64,000 bases of DNA from positions 1 to 64,000 of the forward strand of contig CAVSNJ010000019.1 of assembly GCA_963729295.1 (NCBI GenBank), read 5' to 3'. Origin of the DNA: DATJLY01 sp963729295. Lineage in GTDB: Bacteria; Pseudomonadota; Alphaproteobacteria; ATCC43930; CGMCC-115725. This document shows, in pieces, positions 8,594 through 17,378 of this stretch. Position numbers and translations under genes: made by a program. Numbering within the stretch: the stretch's first letter is position 1; the number at the start of each line of letters is the position of its first letter. The notes beneath the pieces were generated by a model. It was not told where the DNA came from. It worked only from the letters and a program-made list of their open reading frames with translations, and did not search any database.

Positions 8594-9832
8594 TCACGCG
8601 CGCAGCACGGGGAGCCAGAGCGTGCGCGTCAACGCCAGCACGGCGAGGCCCTCGAAGCCGAGGAGCGCCGTTGCATAGGGCGCGCCGATCCAGTCGGCGA
8701 GCAATCCCAGATGCAGGAAGCCCAGCGGCCCAAGCCCGATGCAGACCGAAAGCACGCCGAAGATGCGGCTCCTGATCTCGGCCGGCGCCAGCACATAGAT
8801 CAGGGTCGACTGCATGGTCATGAAGGCGCTGCCGGTGACGCCGGTGAAAAGCAGCGCGGCGCCCGCGACGACGGGATGGGTGACGAGCGCGAAGACCGGA
8901 AGCGCCGCGAGGTAAAGGCCGGTGCCGCAGAGATAGATCCGCGAATATGCCCGCGGCCTTGCCAGGAGCGCGATGAGGCTCGCGCCCAGGAACGCGCCGA
9001 GTCCGTCCATGCTCGCGAGCATGCCGATGCCGCTCGGATCGAGCATGAGCCGGTCCTGGCCGATCACCGGGATCATGCTGGTGAAGGGCCAGCCCCACAC
9101 GTTGAAGATGATGGTGATGGTCAGCGCGCCGACGATGCGCTTCTCGCGCCGCGCCATGAGGATGCCCTGGCCGATGCGGGCGAGGAGCGAGCCCTCCGCC
9201 GGCGCGCGGATGCCGGCGCGGTGGCGGATGCCGAGCGCGATGACGAAGGCCGCGGCATAGCACGCCATGCTGAGCGCGAAGACGCCGTGAATGCCGACCG
9301 TGGTCAGGATCACGCCGCCGATCGTGGGCCCGATCATGCGGCTTGCATTGTTGGTGCCGATGTCGATCGACATGGCGCGGCCCACTTGCTCCGGCCGCAC
9401 CACCTCGCCGATCAGGATGCGCCGCACCGGGTTGTCGCTCGACCAGGTGACGCCGTTCAAGAGCGTCGCCGCCGCCAGGTGCCAGATTTCGAGCTTGCCA
9501 AGCGAGGCCAACACCGCGAGCGTGGTCGAGCCGGCCAGCAGCGCGAGCACGGCGATAAGGAGCAATGTGCGGCGCTCGAACCGGTCGGCGACCACGCCCA
9601 TGAAAGCGCCGAAAAACGCCATCGGCAGAAGCCGCAGCATGGTGATCATGGCGACGAGGAAGGGCGAGCCGGTCTTCTCATAGACGAACACGCCCATCGC
9701 CAGCATCTCGAGCCAGCGCACGACGAAGAAGATGAGGCCCAGGAGCCACAGGCGCACGAAGTCGCCCGAGGCAAAAATTCCCTGCACCGGGAGCGATTGC
9801 GGCGTCGCGGCGCGACCGGCGTCGCTGTCCAT
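8594..9832 (-). CDS. MFS transporter
   Basis: This 412-residue integral membrane protein belongs to the major facilitator superfamily. Hydrophobic segments begin at RLWLLGLIFFVVRWLEMLAMG, and the cytoplasmic loop between helices 2 and 3 holds the diagnostic GVVADRFERRTLL motif (GxxxDRxxRR). About 12 helices can be counted, and a central hydrophilic loop (HRAGIRAPAEGS) separates the two halves. It lies directly upstream of boxC, so import of benzoate or a related aromatic acid, or efflux of a by-product, is a reasonable inference. The DitE/EntS-like look of the N-terminus means an exporter cannot be excluded. The start is ATG 9832; the frame is open further upstream. Confidence 0.85.
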   Translation of the reverse strand: MDSDAGRAATPQSLPVQGIFASGDFVRLWLLGLIFFVVRWLEMLAMGVFVYEKTGSPFLVAMITMLRLLPMAFFGAFMGVVADRFERRTLLLIAVLALLAGSTTLAVLASLGKLEIWHLAAATLLNGVTWSSDNPVRRILIGEVVRPEQVGRAMSIDIGTNNASRMIGPTIGGVILTTVGIHGVFALSMACYAAAFVIALGIRHRAGIRAPAEGSLLARIGQGILMARREKRIVGALTITIIFNVWGWPFTSMIPVIGQDRLMLDPSGIGMLASMDGLGAFLGASLIALLARPRAYSRIYLCGTGLYLAALPVFALVTHPVVAGAALLFTGVTGSAFMTMQSTLIYVLAPAEIRSRIFGVLSVCIGLGPLGFLHLGLLADWIGAPYATALLGFEGLAVLALTRTLWLPVLRA

Positions 9833-9933
9833 GCTGCTGAGCTGCCCCGTCGCCAGTTTCCGCCCCGCCGTGCCGCGAAGTGTAGTGGGCGCGCGCTTCT
9901 GATACCATGATGCGAGAAGAAAGGGGGCGTGCG

Positions 9934-10966
9934 GTGAGGAAGCGAATTCTGGTGCTCGCGGCGTGCTGCTCTCGCTGCGGCGGTGCCGGCCTCGTCGGCC
10001 GAGCCGGTCACGGTCAATGTCGGCATCGTCAGCACGATCAGCGACGGGCTCATCTTCATCGCCGCGGCGAAGGGCTATTTCGCCGCTGAGGGACTCGCCA
10101 TCAACACCGTGAATTTCCCATCGGCCGCCAACATGGTGGCGCCGCTCGCCGCAGGCGAGCTGCAAGTGGGCGCGGGCGCGCCCTCGGCCGGGCTCTACAA
10201 CGCCGTCATTCGCGGCATCCACTTGAAGATCGTCGCCGACAAGGCCTCCTCGCAGCCGGGCTACACCGTCAACAAGATGCTGGTGCGCAGCGATCTCGTC
10301 GCCAGCGGGCGCTACAAGGACCTGCCCGACTTAAAGGGCATGAAGGTGGCGCTGAATGGCGCCGGCAACACCAACGTCGCGACGCTCGCCTACACGCTGC
10401 GCAAGGCGGGCCTCGCTTACGATGCTGTCACGACCGTCGATTTGGCATTTCCCGAGCATGTGACCGCCCTCGCCAACAAGGCGGTCGATGCCACCTTCAC
10501 GACCGAGCCGTCGGCGACCGTCGCGGTGACGAAGGGGTTCGGCATCCTCGAAGCCGACGACGCCGAGATCGATCCGGGGCATCAGATCGCGGTGCTGCTC
10601 TATTCCGAGGCGTTTGCGTCCAATCGCGGCCGCGCCGAGGGGTTCATGAAGGCTTATCTCGAGGCCGTGCGCTATTACCGCGGCGCGCTCGCGGGCGGCC
10701 GGCTCGCCGGGCCCAATGCCGACGATGTGATCCGCATCCTCGTCGCCTCGACCGCGATCAAGGACCCGGCCGTGTTCCGCGCGATCACGCCGAACGGCGT
10801 CGATCCGATGGGCCGCGTCAACCGCAAGAGCCTCGCGGACGATCTCGATGTGTGGCGCGGGCAGGGGCTCATCAACGGCCCGGTCTCGCTCGACGATGTC
10901 ATCGACATGAGCTTCGTCGATGCCGCGAACACGGCGCTCGGGCCGCCGCAAGACGGCGGCAAATGA
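9934..10966 (+). CDS. ABC-type solute-binding protein (NMT1/TauA-like), frameshift in the signal peptide
   Basis: This is a periplasmic binding protein of the NMT1/SsuA/TauA type. The mature part begins AEPVTVNVGIVSTISDGL and runs to 10966. A good ribosome site (AAAGGGGG) precedes GTG 9934, which begins a signal peptide VRKRILVLAA. The rest of that signal (AALAAAVPASSA) continues only if one base near 9964 is skipped. As written, the open frame could start only at GTG 9983 and would lack an export signal. Corrected length is about 343 aa, matching its paralogue at 40688 (345 aa), which shares VGAGxxSAGLxNAV and a closing MSFV-AA-LGP block. No permease or ATPase is adjacent. The ligand is unknown. 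Confidence 0.8.
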
Positions 10967-10969
10967 CGC

Positions 10970-11521
10970 CTAGTTCGACGGCTTCTGCGCCGCGCGCCAC
11001 TCGGAGACCGCGCGCATCGTGTTGGCGACGTGGTCGTCCGGCGCGAGATCGGTGAAGGAATAGATGATCCTGCCGCCCGGCGCGATGACATAGGACGTGC
11101 GGTTGGCATAGGGCACGAGCGGCGCGAGCACGGCGTTGTACGACTTCGCGATCGCAAGATCGGTGTCGGCCGCGACCGGGAACTTGCCCTGACACTTCTC
11201 GACCGAGAATTTGTTGAGCGTGGCGATCGTGTCGTGCGAGACGCCAATCACGGTAGCGCCGAGCGCCGCGAAGCGGTCCATTGCGTCCGCGAAATCGTGC
11301 GCCTCGATGTTGCAGCCGGGCGTGAAGGCGGCGGGATAGAAATAAAGAACGACCGGCCCCTTGGCGAGCGCGTCGGCGAGGACGAAGGTGAAATCCTTGC
11401 CGCCCATCGAGGCCTGCGCCGTGAAGGGCGGCGCCTGATCGCCGGCCTTCAAGGCCGCATAAGCCGGCACCGCCGTCGCCATCAGTCCGAGCGCGGCGGT
11501 CACGAGACGCAAAGGCTTCAT
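10970..11521 (-). CDS. exported peroxiredoxin (BCP/PrxQ-like)
   Basis: This 183-residue thioredoxin-fold peroxidase reduces hydroperoxides. A cleavable signal peptide (MKPLRLVTAALGLMATAVPAYA) sends it to the periplasm. The peroxidatic site PAAFTPGC, with Cys70 preceded by Thr67, fits the PxxxTxxC motif. A second cysteine, Cys110 (EKCQG), might resolve the disulfide; there is no Cys five residues after Cys70 as in classic BCP. The start ATG 11521 is chosen for the signal peptide, although the frame is open to 11611. It converges with the solute-binding gene at 10966 (3-base gap) and is divergent from the SDR gene. Confidence 0.88.
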   Translation of the reverse strand: MKPLRLVTAALGLMATAVPAYAALKAGDQAPPFTAQASMGGKDFTFVLADALAKGPVVLYFYPAAFTPGCNIEAHDFADAMDRFAALGATVIGVSHDTIATLNKFSVEKCQGKFPVAADTDLAIAKSYNAVLAPLVPYANRTSYVIAPGGRIIYSFTDLAPDDHVANTMRAVSEWRAAQKPSN

Positions 11522-11600
11522 GCGGCGATTATAGGCACGGATGTGCGGTCTTGAGAACGGGCCGTGCCGCGCCCATGCTGGCCGCAAACGGGAGGCACGA

Positions 11601-12443
11601 ATGGCAGACACGCATCAAGGCTGCGTCGCGATCATCACCGGCGCCGGGCGCGGGCTCGGCCGCACCATGGCGCTGGGCCTCTTGCAGGCCGGCGCGCAAG
11701 TGACGGGGGTCGATATCGATCCGCCGGCGCTCGAGGAGCTGAACGGCGCGGCCGGCGCCGCACGCCAGCGCCTCCTGCCCTTGAAGGCCGACGTCACGCG
11801 CGAGGACGAGGCGCGCGGCATCGTCGCGCAGACGATCGAGCGCTTCGGCCGGGTCGATGTGCTCGTCAACAATGCCGGGCTCAATCTCTCGACGGTCGAT
11901 GCCGCGAAGATCAAGACCGCGCCGAGCATCCGCGACATCGCGCCCGCCGACTACCGCCGCATCCTCGAAGTCAATTCGATCGCTCCCTATCTCGTCGCGC
12001 GCGCCGCGATCGAGCCGATGCTGAAGCAGAAATGGGGCCGCGTCATCGGCGTCACCACGAGCCTCGACACGATGTACCGCAAGGGCATGATGCCCTATGG
12101 CGCGAGCAAGGCGGCGCACGAGTGTCTCGTCGCGGCCTTGGCCGACGAGCTCGAAGGCTCGGGCGTCACCGCCAACGTGCTGGTGCCGGGGGGCGCCGCC
12201 ATCACGCGCATGACGGCGGGATATGGCGCGGAGCAGGCGAAGCTGATCCCGCCCGACGTGATGGTGAAGCCGCTCCTGTGGCTCGCCTCGCGCGGCTCCG
12301 ACGGCGTCAACGGGCGGCGCTTCATCGGCATGCAGTGGGATGCGAACCTTCCGCCCAGGGAAGCCGCCGAGAAATGCAGCGCGCCCGCCGCCTGGCCGCA
12401 ACTGGGCCGCCAGTCGATCCTGCCGGATGGGCCGATCCGCTAG
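11601..12443 (+). CDS. short-chain dehydrogenase/reductase (SDR)
   Basis: This 280-residue NAD(P)-dependent oxidoreductase has the classical SDR pattern: cofactor loop TGAGRGLG at 13-20, an acidic VDID block at 37-40 suggesting NAD preference, NNAG at 90-93, and the catalytic set Ser154, Tyr166, Lys170 (YGASK). An extension after the core (about residues 245-280, rich in Pro and Ala) is longer than usual. ATG 11601 has GGGAGGCACGA upstream. It is a single gene between the peroxiredoxin and minE. The substrate cannot be assigned, though an alcohol or ketone intermediate of aromatic catabolism would fit the surroundings. Confidence 0.88.
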   Translation: MADTHQGCVAIITGAGRGLGRTMALGLLQAGAQVTGVDIDPPALEELNGAAGAARQRLLPLKADVTREDEARGIVAQTIERFGRVDVLVNNAGLNLSTVDAAKIKTAPSIRDIAPADYRRILEVNSIAPYLVARAAIEPMLKQKWGRVIGVTTSLDTMYRKGMMPYGASKAAHECLVAALADELEGSGVTANVLVPGGAAITRMTAGYGAEQAKLIPPDVMVKPLLWLASRGSDGVNGRRFIGMQWDANLPPREAAEKCSAPAAWPQLGRQSILPDGPIR

Positions 12444-12484
12444 CGCCGCCTAGAGTCCGATCCACGCCGATCGAATCGCCCGGG

Positions 12485-12501
12485 ACCCTCGCCCCGAGGG
12501 T
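12485..12501. terminator. possible bidirectional hairpin between convergent SDR and minE genes
   Basis: A perfect seven-base stem, ACCCTCG (12485-12491) and CGAGGGT (12495-12501), encloses a three-base loop. It sits in the 93-base gap between two convergent genes. A short T-containing stretch (GGGTTTCCGTTTCC) follows on the plus strand, but there is no strong U-run. It is therefore a weak terminator candidate only. Confidence 0.3.
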
Positions 12502-12536
12502 AGAGGGTTTCCGTTTCCAAGCGGATGGATCGCCAC

Positions 12537-12812
12537 CTAGCCGGCCAAGCGGCGCGCGCCCTTGGCCGGGAGCTCGATATTGATCTCGAGCACCGCGGCG
12601 TTGCCCTGATGGCCGAGCCGCACGTCGATCGCGTCGTCCTTGGCAGCGACGTATTTCCGCACGAGCGCGATGAGATCGTTGCGCAGCGCCGGCAGGAAAT
12701 CGGAGCCCTCGGGACCCGCGCGCTCGTGCGCGAGGACGAGCATGAGGCGTTCCTTCGCGAGCGAAGCCGATTTCGGACGCTGCGGCAGGAGAAGATCGAG
12801 GAACCTCAACAT
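12537..12812 (-). CDS. minE: cell division topological specificity factor MinE
   Basis: MinE (91 aa) stimulates the MinD ATPase and drives the pole-to-pole oscillation that frees midcell from MinCD inhibition. The N-terminal region (MLRFLDLLLPQRPKSASLAKERL) contains the anti-MinCD helix. The conserved block ERLMLVLAHERA is present, and the C-terminal topological-specificity domain closes with AVLEINIELP. The start ATG 12812 lies one base beyond the TGA of minD (12814-12816), so the genes are translationally coupled. Confidence 0.95.
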   Translation of the reverse strand: MLRFLDLLLPQRPKSASLAKERLMLVLAHERAGPEGSDFLPALRNDLIALVRKYVAAKDDAIDVRLGHQGNAAVLEINIELPAKGARRLAG

Positions 12813-12813
12813 A

Positions 12814-13626
12814 TCATGCCCTGCCGAACAAGACGCTGAACAGGCTGCGGCGTTCTTCCTTGTCGAAGCGCAGCTCGCGCTGCTCGCCAAGGAAGCGCGC
12901 GACCGCGTCGTCATAGGCGCGGCCGGCGGGACTGGCCGGATCGAGGATCACGGGCGTCCCGGTGTTGGACGCCTTCAACACCAATTCCGATTCCGGAATG
13001 ATGCCGAGGATCGGCACCGCCAGGATCTCCTTCACATCGTCGAGCGACAGCATCTCGCCGCGCCGCACGCGCTCGGGCGAATAGCGGGTGAGGAGAAGAT
13101 GCTCCCTGACCGGCGCCTCCTTGCGCTCGGCGCGGCGCGACTTCGAGGCCAGGATGCCGATGATGCGGTCGCTGTCGCGCACCGAGGAAACCTCGGGATT
13201 GGTCACGATGATCGCGTGATCGGCATGGTAGAGCGCGGTGAGCGCGCCATGCTCGATCCCGGCCGGGCTGTCGCACAGGATGTATTCGAACTCGGCGCGC
13301 AGCTCGTCCATCACCCGGTTGACGCCCTCGCGCTTCAGCGCGTCCTTGTCGCGCGTCTGCGAGGTCGGAAAGATGGAAAGCTTGTCGATCCGCTTGTCGC
13401 GGATCAGCGCCTGGTTGAGCTTCGCGTCGCCGTTGATGACATTGATGAAGTCGAACACGACCCGGCGCTCGCAGCCCATCACCAGGTCGAGATTGCGCAA
13501 TCCCACGTCGAAATCGATCACCACGGTCTTGTGCCCGCGCAGCGCGAGCCCGGTCGCGAGCGCCGCAGCGGTCGTCGTCTTGCCGACGCCGCCCTTGCCG
13601 GAAGTCACCACGATTACCTTCGCCAC
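12814..13626 (-). CDS. minD: septum site-determining ATPase MinD
   Basis: MinD (270 aa) is the membrane-binding deviant Walker-A ATPase that recruits MinC and is displaced by MinE. The deviant P-loop SGKGGVGKTT is at 9-18 with signature Lys11 and Lys16. Switch I VDF/DVGLRNLDLVMG and switch II CDSPAGIEHGA follow in the usual order. The C-terminus ends in a basic/hydrophobic helix (ERRSLFSVLFGRA) suited to be the membrane-targeting sequence. The start overlaps the end of minC by 13 bases. Confidence 0.97.
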   Translation of the reverse strand: MAKVIVVTSGKGGVGKTTTAAALATGLALRGHKTVVIDFDVGLRNLDLVMGCERRVVFDFINVINGDAKLNQALIRDKRIDKLSIFPTSQTRDKDALKREGVNRVMDELRAEFEYILCDSPAGIEHGALTALYHADHAIIVTNPEVSSVRDSDRIIGILASKSRRAERKEAPVREHLLLTRYSPERVRRGEMLSLDDVKEILAVPILGIIPESELVLKASNTGTPVILDPASPAGRAYDDAVARFLGEQRELRFDKEERRSLFSVLFGRA

Positions 13627-14315
13627 CGATCCTCTCCTTCAAAACCCGACATGATGCGCAACGCGCCATCGACGAGCGCCACTTGCGCCGGCTGCCTCAG
13701 GTACTGGTGCGCGATCGCCTCGCTGACGATGTAGCTGCCGGCGATGGCGAGCAGCTCGGCCTCGAGGCGCTGCACGAAGATGCGGGCGGCGCGGTCGCCC
13801 TCTGCGCCGGCGATCGCGCGCCCGCGCAGCGCGCCGTAGACGTGGACGTTGCCGTCGGCGATGAGCTCGGCGCCCGCGCTCACCGGCGCCGTCACGACGA
13901 GATCGCCGCCCTTCGCGTAGATTTGCGTACCCGACCGCACCGGCTGCGTCACGATTCGCGTGCGGACCGCGCGCGGATTGGGCCCCTCGCCGCGCGCCGC
14001 TTCGCGCCGGCCGGATGGCGGAAAGACTGCAAGCTCCGCCGCAAGCGCCGGCGGTTTTTGCAGCGCGCTCGCATTCTGCACTCCGGCTGCGGCGAGGCCG
14101 TGGCGGCGCAGGAGCTGCTTCAGCGTGGCGAAATCCGCGGCATCGATGCAGGCAAGGCAGGCGCCGAGGTCGAGCACCACCGGCGCGCCGGCGAAGAATT
14201 CGGGACTGCGGGCGACCTGCCCGGCGATCGCGGCCTCGAGCGCCGGGTCGTGCGGATCGCCGATGGCGAGCACGAGGACGGAGAAGATGCTGCCTTCGAG
14301 ACGATTGATCGACAT
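13614..14315 (-). CDS. minC: septum site-determining protein MinC
   Basis: MinC (233 aa) inhibits FtsZ polymerisation away from midcell. The N-terminal domain (residues 1-105, with VVLDLGACLA and the LKQLLRRHGL helix) resembles MinC_N. An Ala/Pro/Arg-rich linker leads to the right-handed beta-helix MinC_C domain (about 120-225), with VRSGTQIYAKGGDLVV, ADGNVHVYGALRGRAIAG and the closing AIAGSYIVSE block that binds MinD. ATG 14315 heads the minCDE operon. The upstream 185-base gap holds no other gene and presumably the operon promoter. Confidence 0.95.
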   Translation of the reverse strand: MSINRLEGSIFSVLVLAIGDPHDPALEAAIAGQVARSPEFFAGAPVVLDLGACLACIDAADFATLKQLLRRHGLAAAGVQNASALQKPPALAAELAVFPPSGRREAARGEGPNPRAVRTRIVTQPVRSGTQIYAKGGDLVVTAPVSAGAELIADGNVHVYGALRGRAIAGAEGDRAARIFVQRLEAELLAIAGSYIVSEAIAHQYLRQPAQVALVDGALRIMSGFEGEDRWRR

Positions 14316-14500
14316 TCCGGAGAACGACCTCTGCGTCGCCGCGACGAGACTTCAGCATCGTGGAAATTTGATGGTGATATGACGGCATTCTCCGACCGTC
14401 GCCCGAGTCAATTATGGGGCCATGTTTTTCAACCAATCGCGCAGTTACCGCGGCCGCTGATCGCGATAGCTTGGAGGCAAGCGGATTCGGGAGAGACACC

Positions 14501-14941
14501 ATGCCAGCAGTCAGAAGGAAAGGGATCGGCGGGATCGAGGCTGCGGCGGCCACCCCTGCGGCGGCGCTTGCCAACGGCGCCGAGGCCTGGATCGAGGCGC
14601 AGGAAGCGTTCGTCGCGGAGCTCGATCAGTGCGCCCAGTCGTGGGTGCGGCGGCGGCGCGAGGCGATCGAGGAGGCGCGGCGCATGCTCGAAGAGGTGCA
14701 CCGGAATCCCGATCCCTCGACCGTCTTCGTCGCGCAGCAGAACTGGCTTTCGGGCTCGCTCCAGCGCGTCGTCTCGGATTTCGGCGATTTCGGCGCGCTC
14801 GCGCTGAAATGCATGAGCCGGACCGGCGACCGCTTCCTCGAAGCATCGCAGCGCACGCGCGGCGTGGCGGAGGAAAGCCTCGCCACCGCCGGCGCGAAGC
14901 CGGGCCAGGGCGATGACGAGGAGCCCGTCTCCGAGGCCTAG
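14501..14941 (+). CDS. phasin-like/uncharacterised helical protein
   Basis: This 146-residue protein is almost entirely helical: a low-complexity Ala-rich start, then amphipathic segments with many Glu, Arg, Gln and Trp (AWIEAQEAFVAELDQCAQSW, then RRREAIEEARRMLEEV), ending in an acidic tail (DDEEPVSEA). The composition, length and repeated aromatic-plus-Gln pattern resemble phasins, the proteins coating polyhydroxyalkanoate granules, but no diagnostic motif is decisive. ATG 14501 is chosen for GGGAGAG eight bases upstream; the frame is open to 14414. The gene overlaps the convergent cydB by four bases. Confidence 0.55.
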   Translation: MPAVRRKGIGGIEAAAATPAAALANGAEAWIEAQEAFVAELDQCAQSWVRRRREAIEEARRMLEEVHRNPDPSTVFVAQQNWLSGSLQRVVSDFGDFGALALKCMSRTGDRFLEASQRTRGVAEESLATAGAKPGQGDDEEPVSEA

Positions 14942-15948
14942 TGGTAGCCGATATCGGCGCGCACTTTGCCGCGAAAGACCCAGTAGGACCAGCCGGTGTA
15001 CATGAGGATGACCGGCAGCAGGAACAGCGTGCCGACCGCGAGGAAGGCCTGCGTGCTCTCGTCCGAGGCGGCCTGCCACAGCGTGTAGTGATAGGGCACG
15101 ATCATCGGCCACAGGCTGATCGTCATGCCGACATAGGCCATGACGAAGAGCGCGATCGCGCCGATGAAGGGCGCGGCGTCGGCGCCCTTGCCGAGCACGC
15201 GCCATTCCCAGATCGCGAGCACGAGCGTGATGAGCGGCACCGGCGAGAACAGGGCGATGTCGGGCCAGGTGAACCAGCGCGCGGCGATATCCTGGTTCAT
15301 CAGCGGCGTCCACAGGCTCACCACGGCGACGGCGGCGAGCACCAGCGCGAAGCAGACGCGGCCGTGCCGGCGCGCGCGGGCCTGCGCCTCGCCGCTCGTC
15401 TTGAGGATGAGCCAGCCCGCGCCCAGAAGCCCATAGCCGAAGACGAGCGCCGCGCCCGTGAAGAGCGAGAACGGCGTGAAGCAGTCGAAGGAGCTGCCCG
15501 CGAAATGGCGGCCCTCGACCTGGAAGCCTTGGATGAAGGCGCCCAGGACCACGCCTTGCGCGAATGTCGCGATGGCCGAGCCGTAGTGGAAGGCAAAGTC
15601 CCAGAAGGTGCGGCGCGTCGCGTCCTTGTAGCGGAACTCGAAGGCGGCGCCGCGGAAGACGAGCGCCAGCAGCATGATGAGGATCGGGAAATAGACCGCC
15701 GGCATGATGATGGCGAAAGCCAAGGGAAATGCCGCGAGCAGCCCCATCGCGCCCAGGACGAGCCAGGTCTCGTTGCCGTCCCAGATGGGCGCGATCGAAT
15801 TCATGACGAGATTGCGCGCGGCCACATCGGGCACGAAGCCGTAAAGGATGCCGACGCCCAGATCGAACCCGTCGAGCAGGACATAGAGGAAGACGCCGAG
15901 CCCCAGGATCAGCGTCCAGAGCGGCACGAAATCGAACGCGGCGCTCAT
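14938..15948 (-). CDS. cydB: cytochrome bd-type ubiquinol oxidase subunit II
   Basis: CydB (336 aa) is the second subunit of the bd-type quinol oxidase, which reduces oxygen to water without proton pumping. It starts MSAAFDFVPLWTLILG and shows the conserved YVLLDGFDLGVG segment (about 22-33), the WDGNETWLV block (about 57-65), about eight to nine membrane helices, and a closing TGWSYWVFRGKV region. The start overlaps the cydA stop by four bases, a classic coupled pair. No CydX-like small ORF is apparent after it. Confidence 0.95.
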   Translation of the reverse strand: MSAAFDFVPLWTLILGLGVFLYVLLDGFDLGVGILYGFVPDVAARNLVMNSIAPIWDGNETWLVLGAMGLLAAFPLAFAIIMPAVYFPILIMLLALVFRGAAFEFRYKDATRRTFWDFAFHYGSAIATFAQGVVLGAFIQGFQVEGRHFAGSSFDCFTPFSLFTGAALVFGYGLLGAGWLILKTSGEAQARARRHGRVCFALVLAAVAVVSLWTPLMNQDIAARWFTWPDIALFSPVPLITLVLAIWEWRVLGKGADAAPFIGAIALFVMAYVGMTISLWPMIVPYHYTLWQAASDESTQAFLAVGTLFLLPVILMYTGWSYWVFRGKVRADIGYH

Positions 15949-17336
15949 GCGCGGTCCTCCGGCCCGAGCGCGGGGATCGCGCGCACCGGCCCGCGCGGGC
16001 GGCCGCTTTCGACCGGACCCGCCTCGACCGGGTCCGACGGGCCGCCGCGCACGATGCGCGCCATGAGCGCCAGGCCGAACGGGTACATGACGAGATAGAC
16101 CACGATGTATCCGGCGAGCGACAGCGCGACATCGGCGCTCGTCAATGACGGGCTCACGGCGTCGCTCGTGCGCAAGAGCCCGTAGACCACCCACGGCTGG
16201 CGGCCCACTTCCGTCGTCACCCAGCCGGCGATGACGGCGACAAAGCCCGCGGGCGCGGCGAGCTCGCACAGGCGCAGGAACCAGGCGCTGTCGTAAAGCC
16301 GCCCGCGCCAGCGCAGCCACCAGCTCAGCGCGACGAGCGCCAGCATCAGCATGCCGATCCCGACCATGATGCGGAAGCTGAAGAACGGGATGGCGACGGG
16401 CGGCCGCTGGTCCGGCGGAAAATCGTCGAGCCCGCGCACGACGCCGTTCAGATCGTGCGTCAGGATCAGGCTCCCGAGCAGCGGGATCTCGATCGTGTCG
16501 CGGTTTGTCGCGTTGGCCTCGTCCGGCCACGCGAACAGCACGAGTGGCACGCGCGATCCGGTCTGCCAATGCGCCTCGATCGCGGCGAGCTTCGCCGGCT
16601 GATAGTGGAGCGTGTTGAGCCCGTGCTGGTCGCCGAGGAAAATCTGCACCGGCACCAGCACGCTCAGAAGCCACAGCGTCATCGACAGCATGAGGCGCGC
16701 ATCCTCGGCGTGCATGCCGCGGCGGATGTAATAGGCGGCGACGCCGACCACGACGAAGGCCGTCGTCACATAGAACGCGACCACGGTGTGTGCGAAGCGA
16801 TAGGGAAAGGAGGGATTGAAGATGACGGAGAGCCAATCGGTCGGATAGAAGCGGCCGTCGACCTCGCGATATCCGGCCGGCGTCTGCATCCAGCTATTGG
16901 CGGCCAGAATCCAGAACGACGAGAAGAGCGTGCCGCTCGCCACCATGATGGCGGCGACGAAATGCGCCCAGGCCGGCACGAGCTTGCGCCCGAACAGGAG
17001 TACCCCCAGAAACGCTGCCTCGAGGAAGAAGGCGGTCAGTCCCTCATAGGCAAAGAGCGGCGACAGCACGTTCGCGGTCGCATCGGCATAGCCGCTCCAA
17101 TTGGTGCCGAACTGGAACGGCATGACGATGCCCGAGACGACGCCCATGCCGAACGAGATCGCGAAAATCCGCGTCCAGAAACTCGAGAGGCGAAGAAAGA
17201 CGGCGCGCCCGGTCGCGAAATTGAGCCCCTCGAGGAGCGCAACGAACGAGCCGAGTCCGACCGTGAATGCCGGCAGCAGGATGTGCCAGCCAATCACCCA
17301 TGCGAACTGGATGCGCGACAGGAGGACCGGCGTCAT
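15945..17336 (-). CDS. cydA: cytochrome bd-type ubiquinol oxidase subunit I, cyanide-insensitive-type
   Basis: CydA (463 aa) binds hemes b558, b595 and d and oxidises ubiquinol. Visible marks are the N-terminal RIQFAWVIGWHILLPAF with heme ligand candidate His18, a second ligand candidate in RFAHTV, the quinol-site GDQHG near 241-245, and the strictly conserved GRQPW motif near 395. The periplasmic Q-loop is short, as in the cyanide-insensitive oxidase (CIO) subfamily rather than the long-loop E. coli type. ATG 17336 begins the usual MxxVLLSRIQFA N-terminus. It is upstream of cydB and downstream of an outer-membrane protein gene. Confidence 0.95.
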   Translation of the reverse strand: MTPVLLSRIQFAWVIGWHILLPAFTVGLGSFVALLEGLNFATGRAVFLRLSSFWTRIFAISFGMGVVSGIVMPFQFGTNWSGYADATANVLSPLFAYEGLTAFFLEAAFLGVLLFGRKLVPAWAHFVAAIMVASGTLFSSFWILAANSWMQTPAGYREVDGRFYPTDWLSVIFNPSFPYRFAHTVVAFYVTTAFVVVGVAAYYIRRGMHAEDARLMLSMTLWLLSVLVPVQIFLGDQHGLNTLHYQPAKLAAIEAHWQTGSRVPLVLFAWPDEANATNRDTIEIPLLGSLILTHDLNGVVRGLDDFPPDQRPPVAIPFFSFRIMVGIGMLMLALVALSWWLRWRGRLYDSAWFLRLCELAAPAGFVAVIAGWVTTEVGRQPWVVYGLLRTSDAVSPSLTSADVALSLAGYIVVYLVMYPFGLALMARIVRGGPSDPVEAGPVESGRPRGPVRAIPALGPEDRA

Positions 17337-17378
17337 GGCTCTTCTCCCGAGCGGTAGTCTACGCCAACGCGGCGGCGC

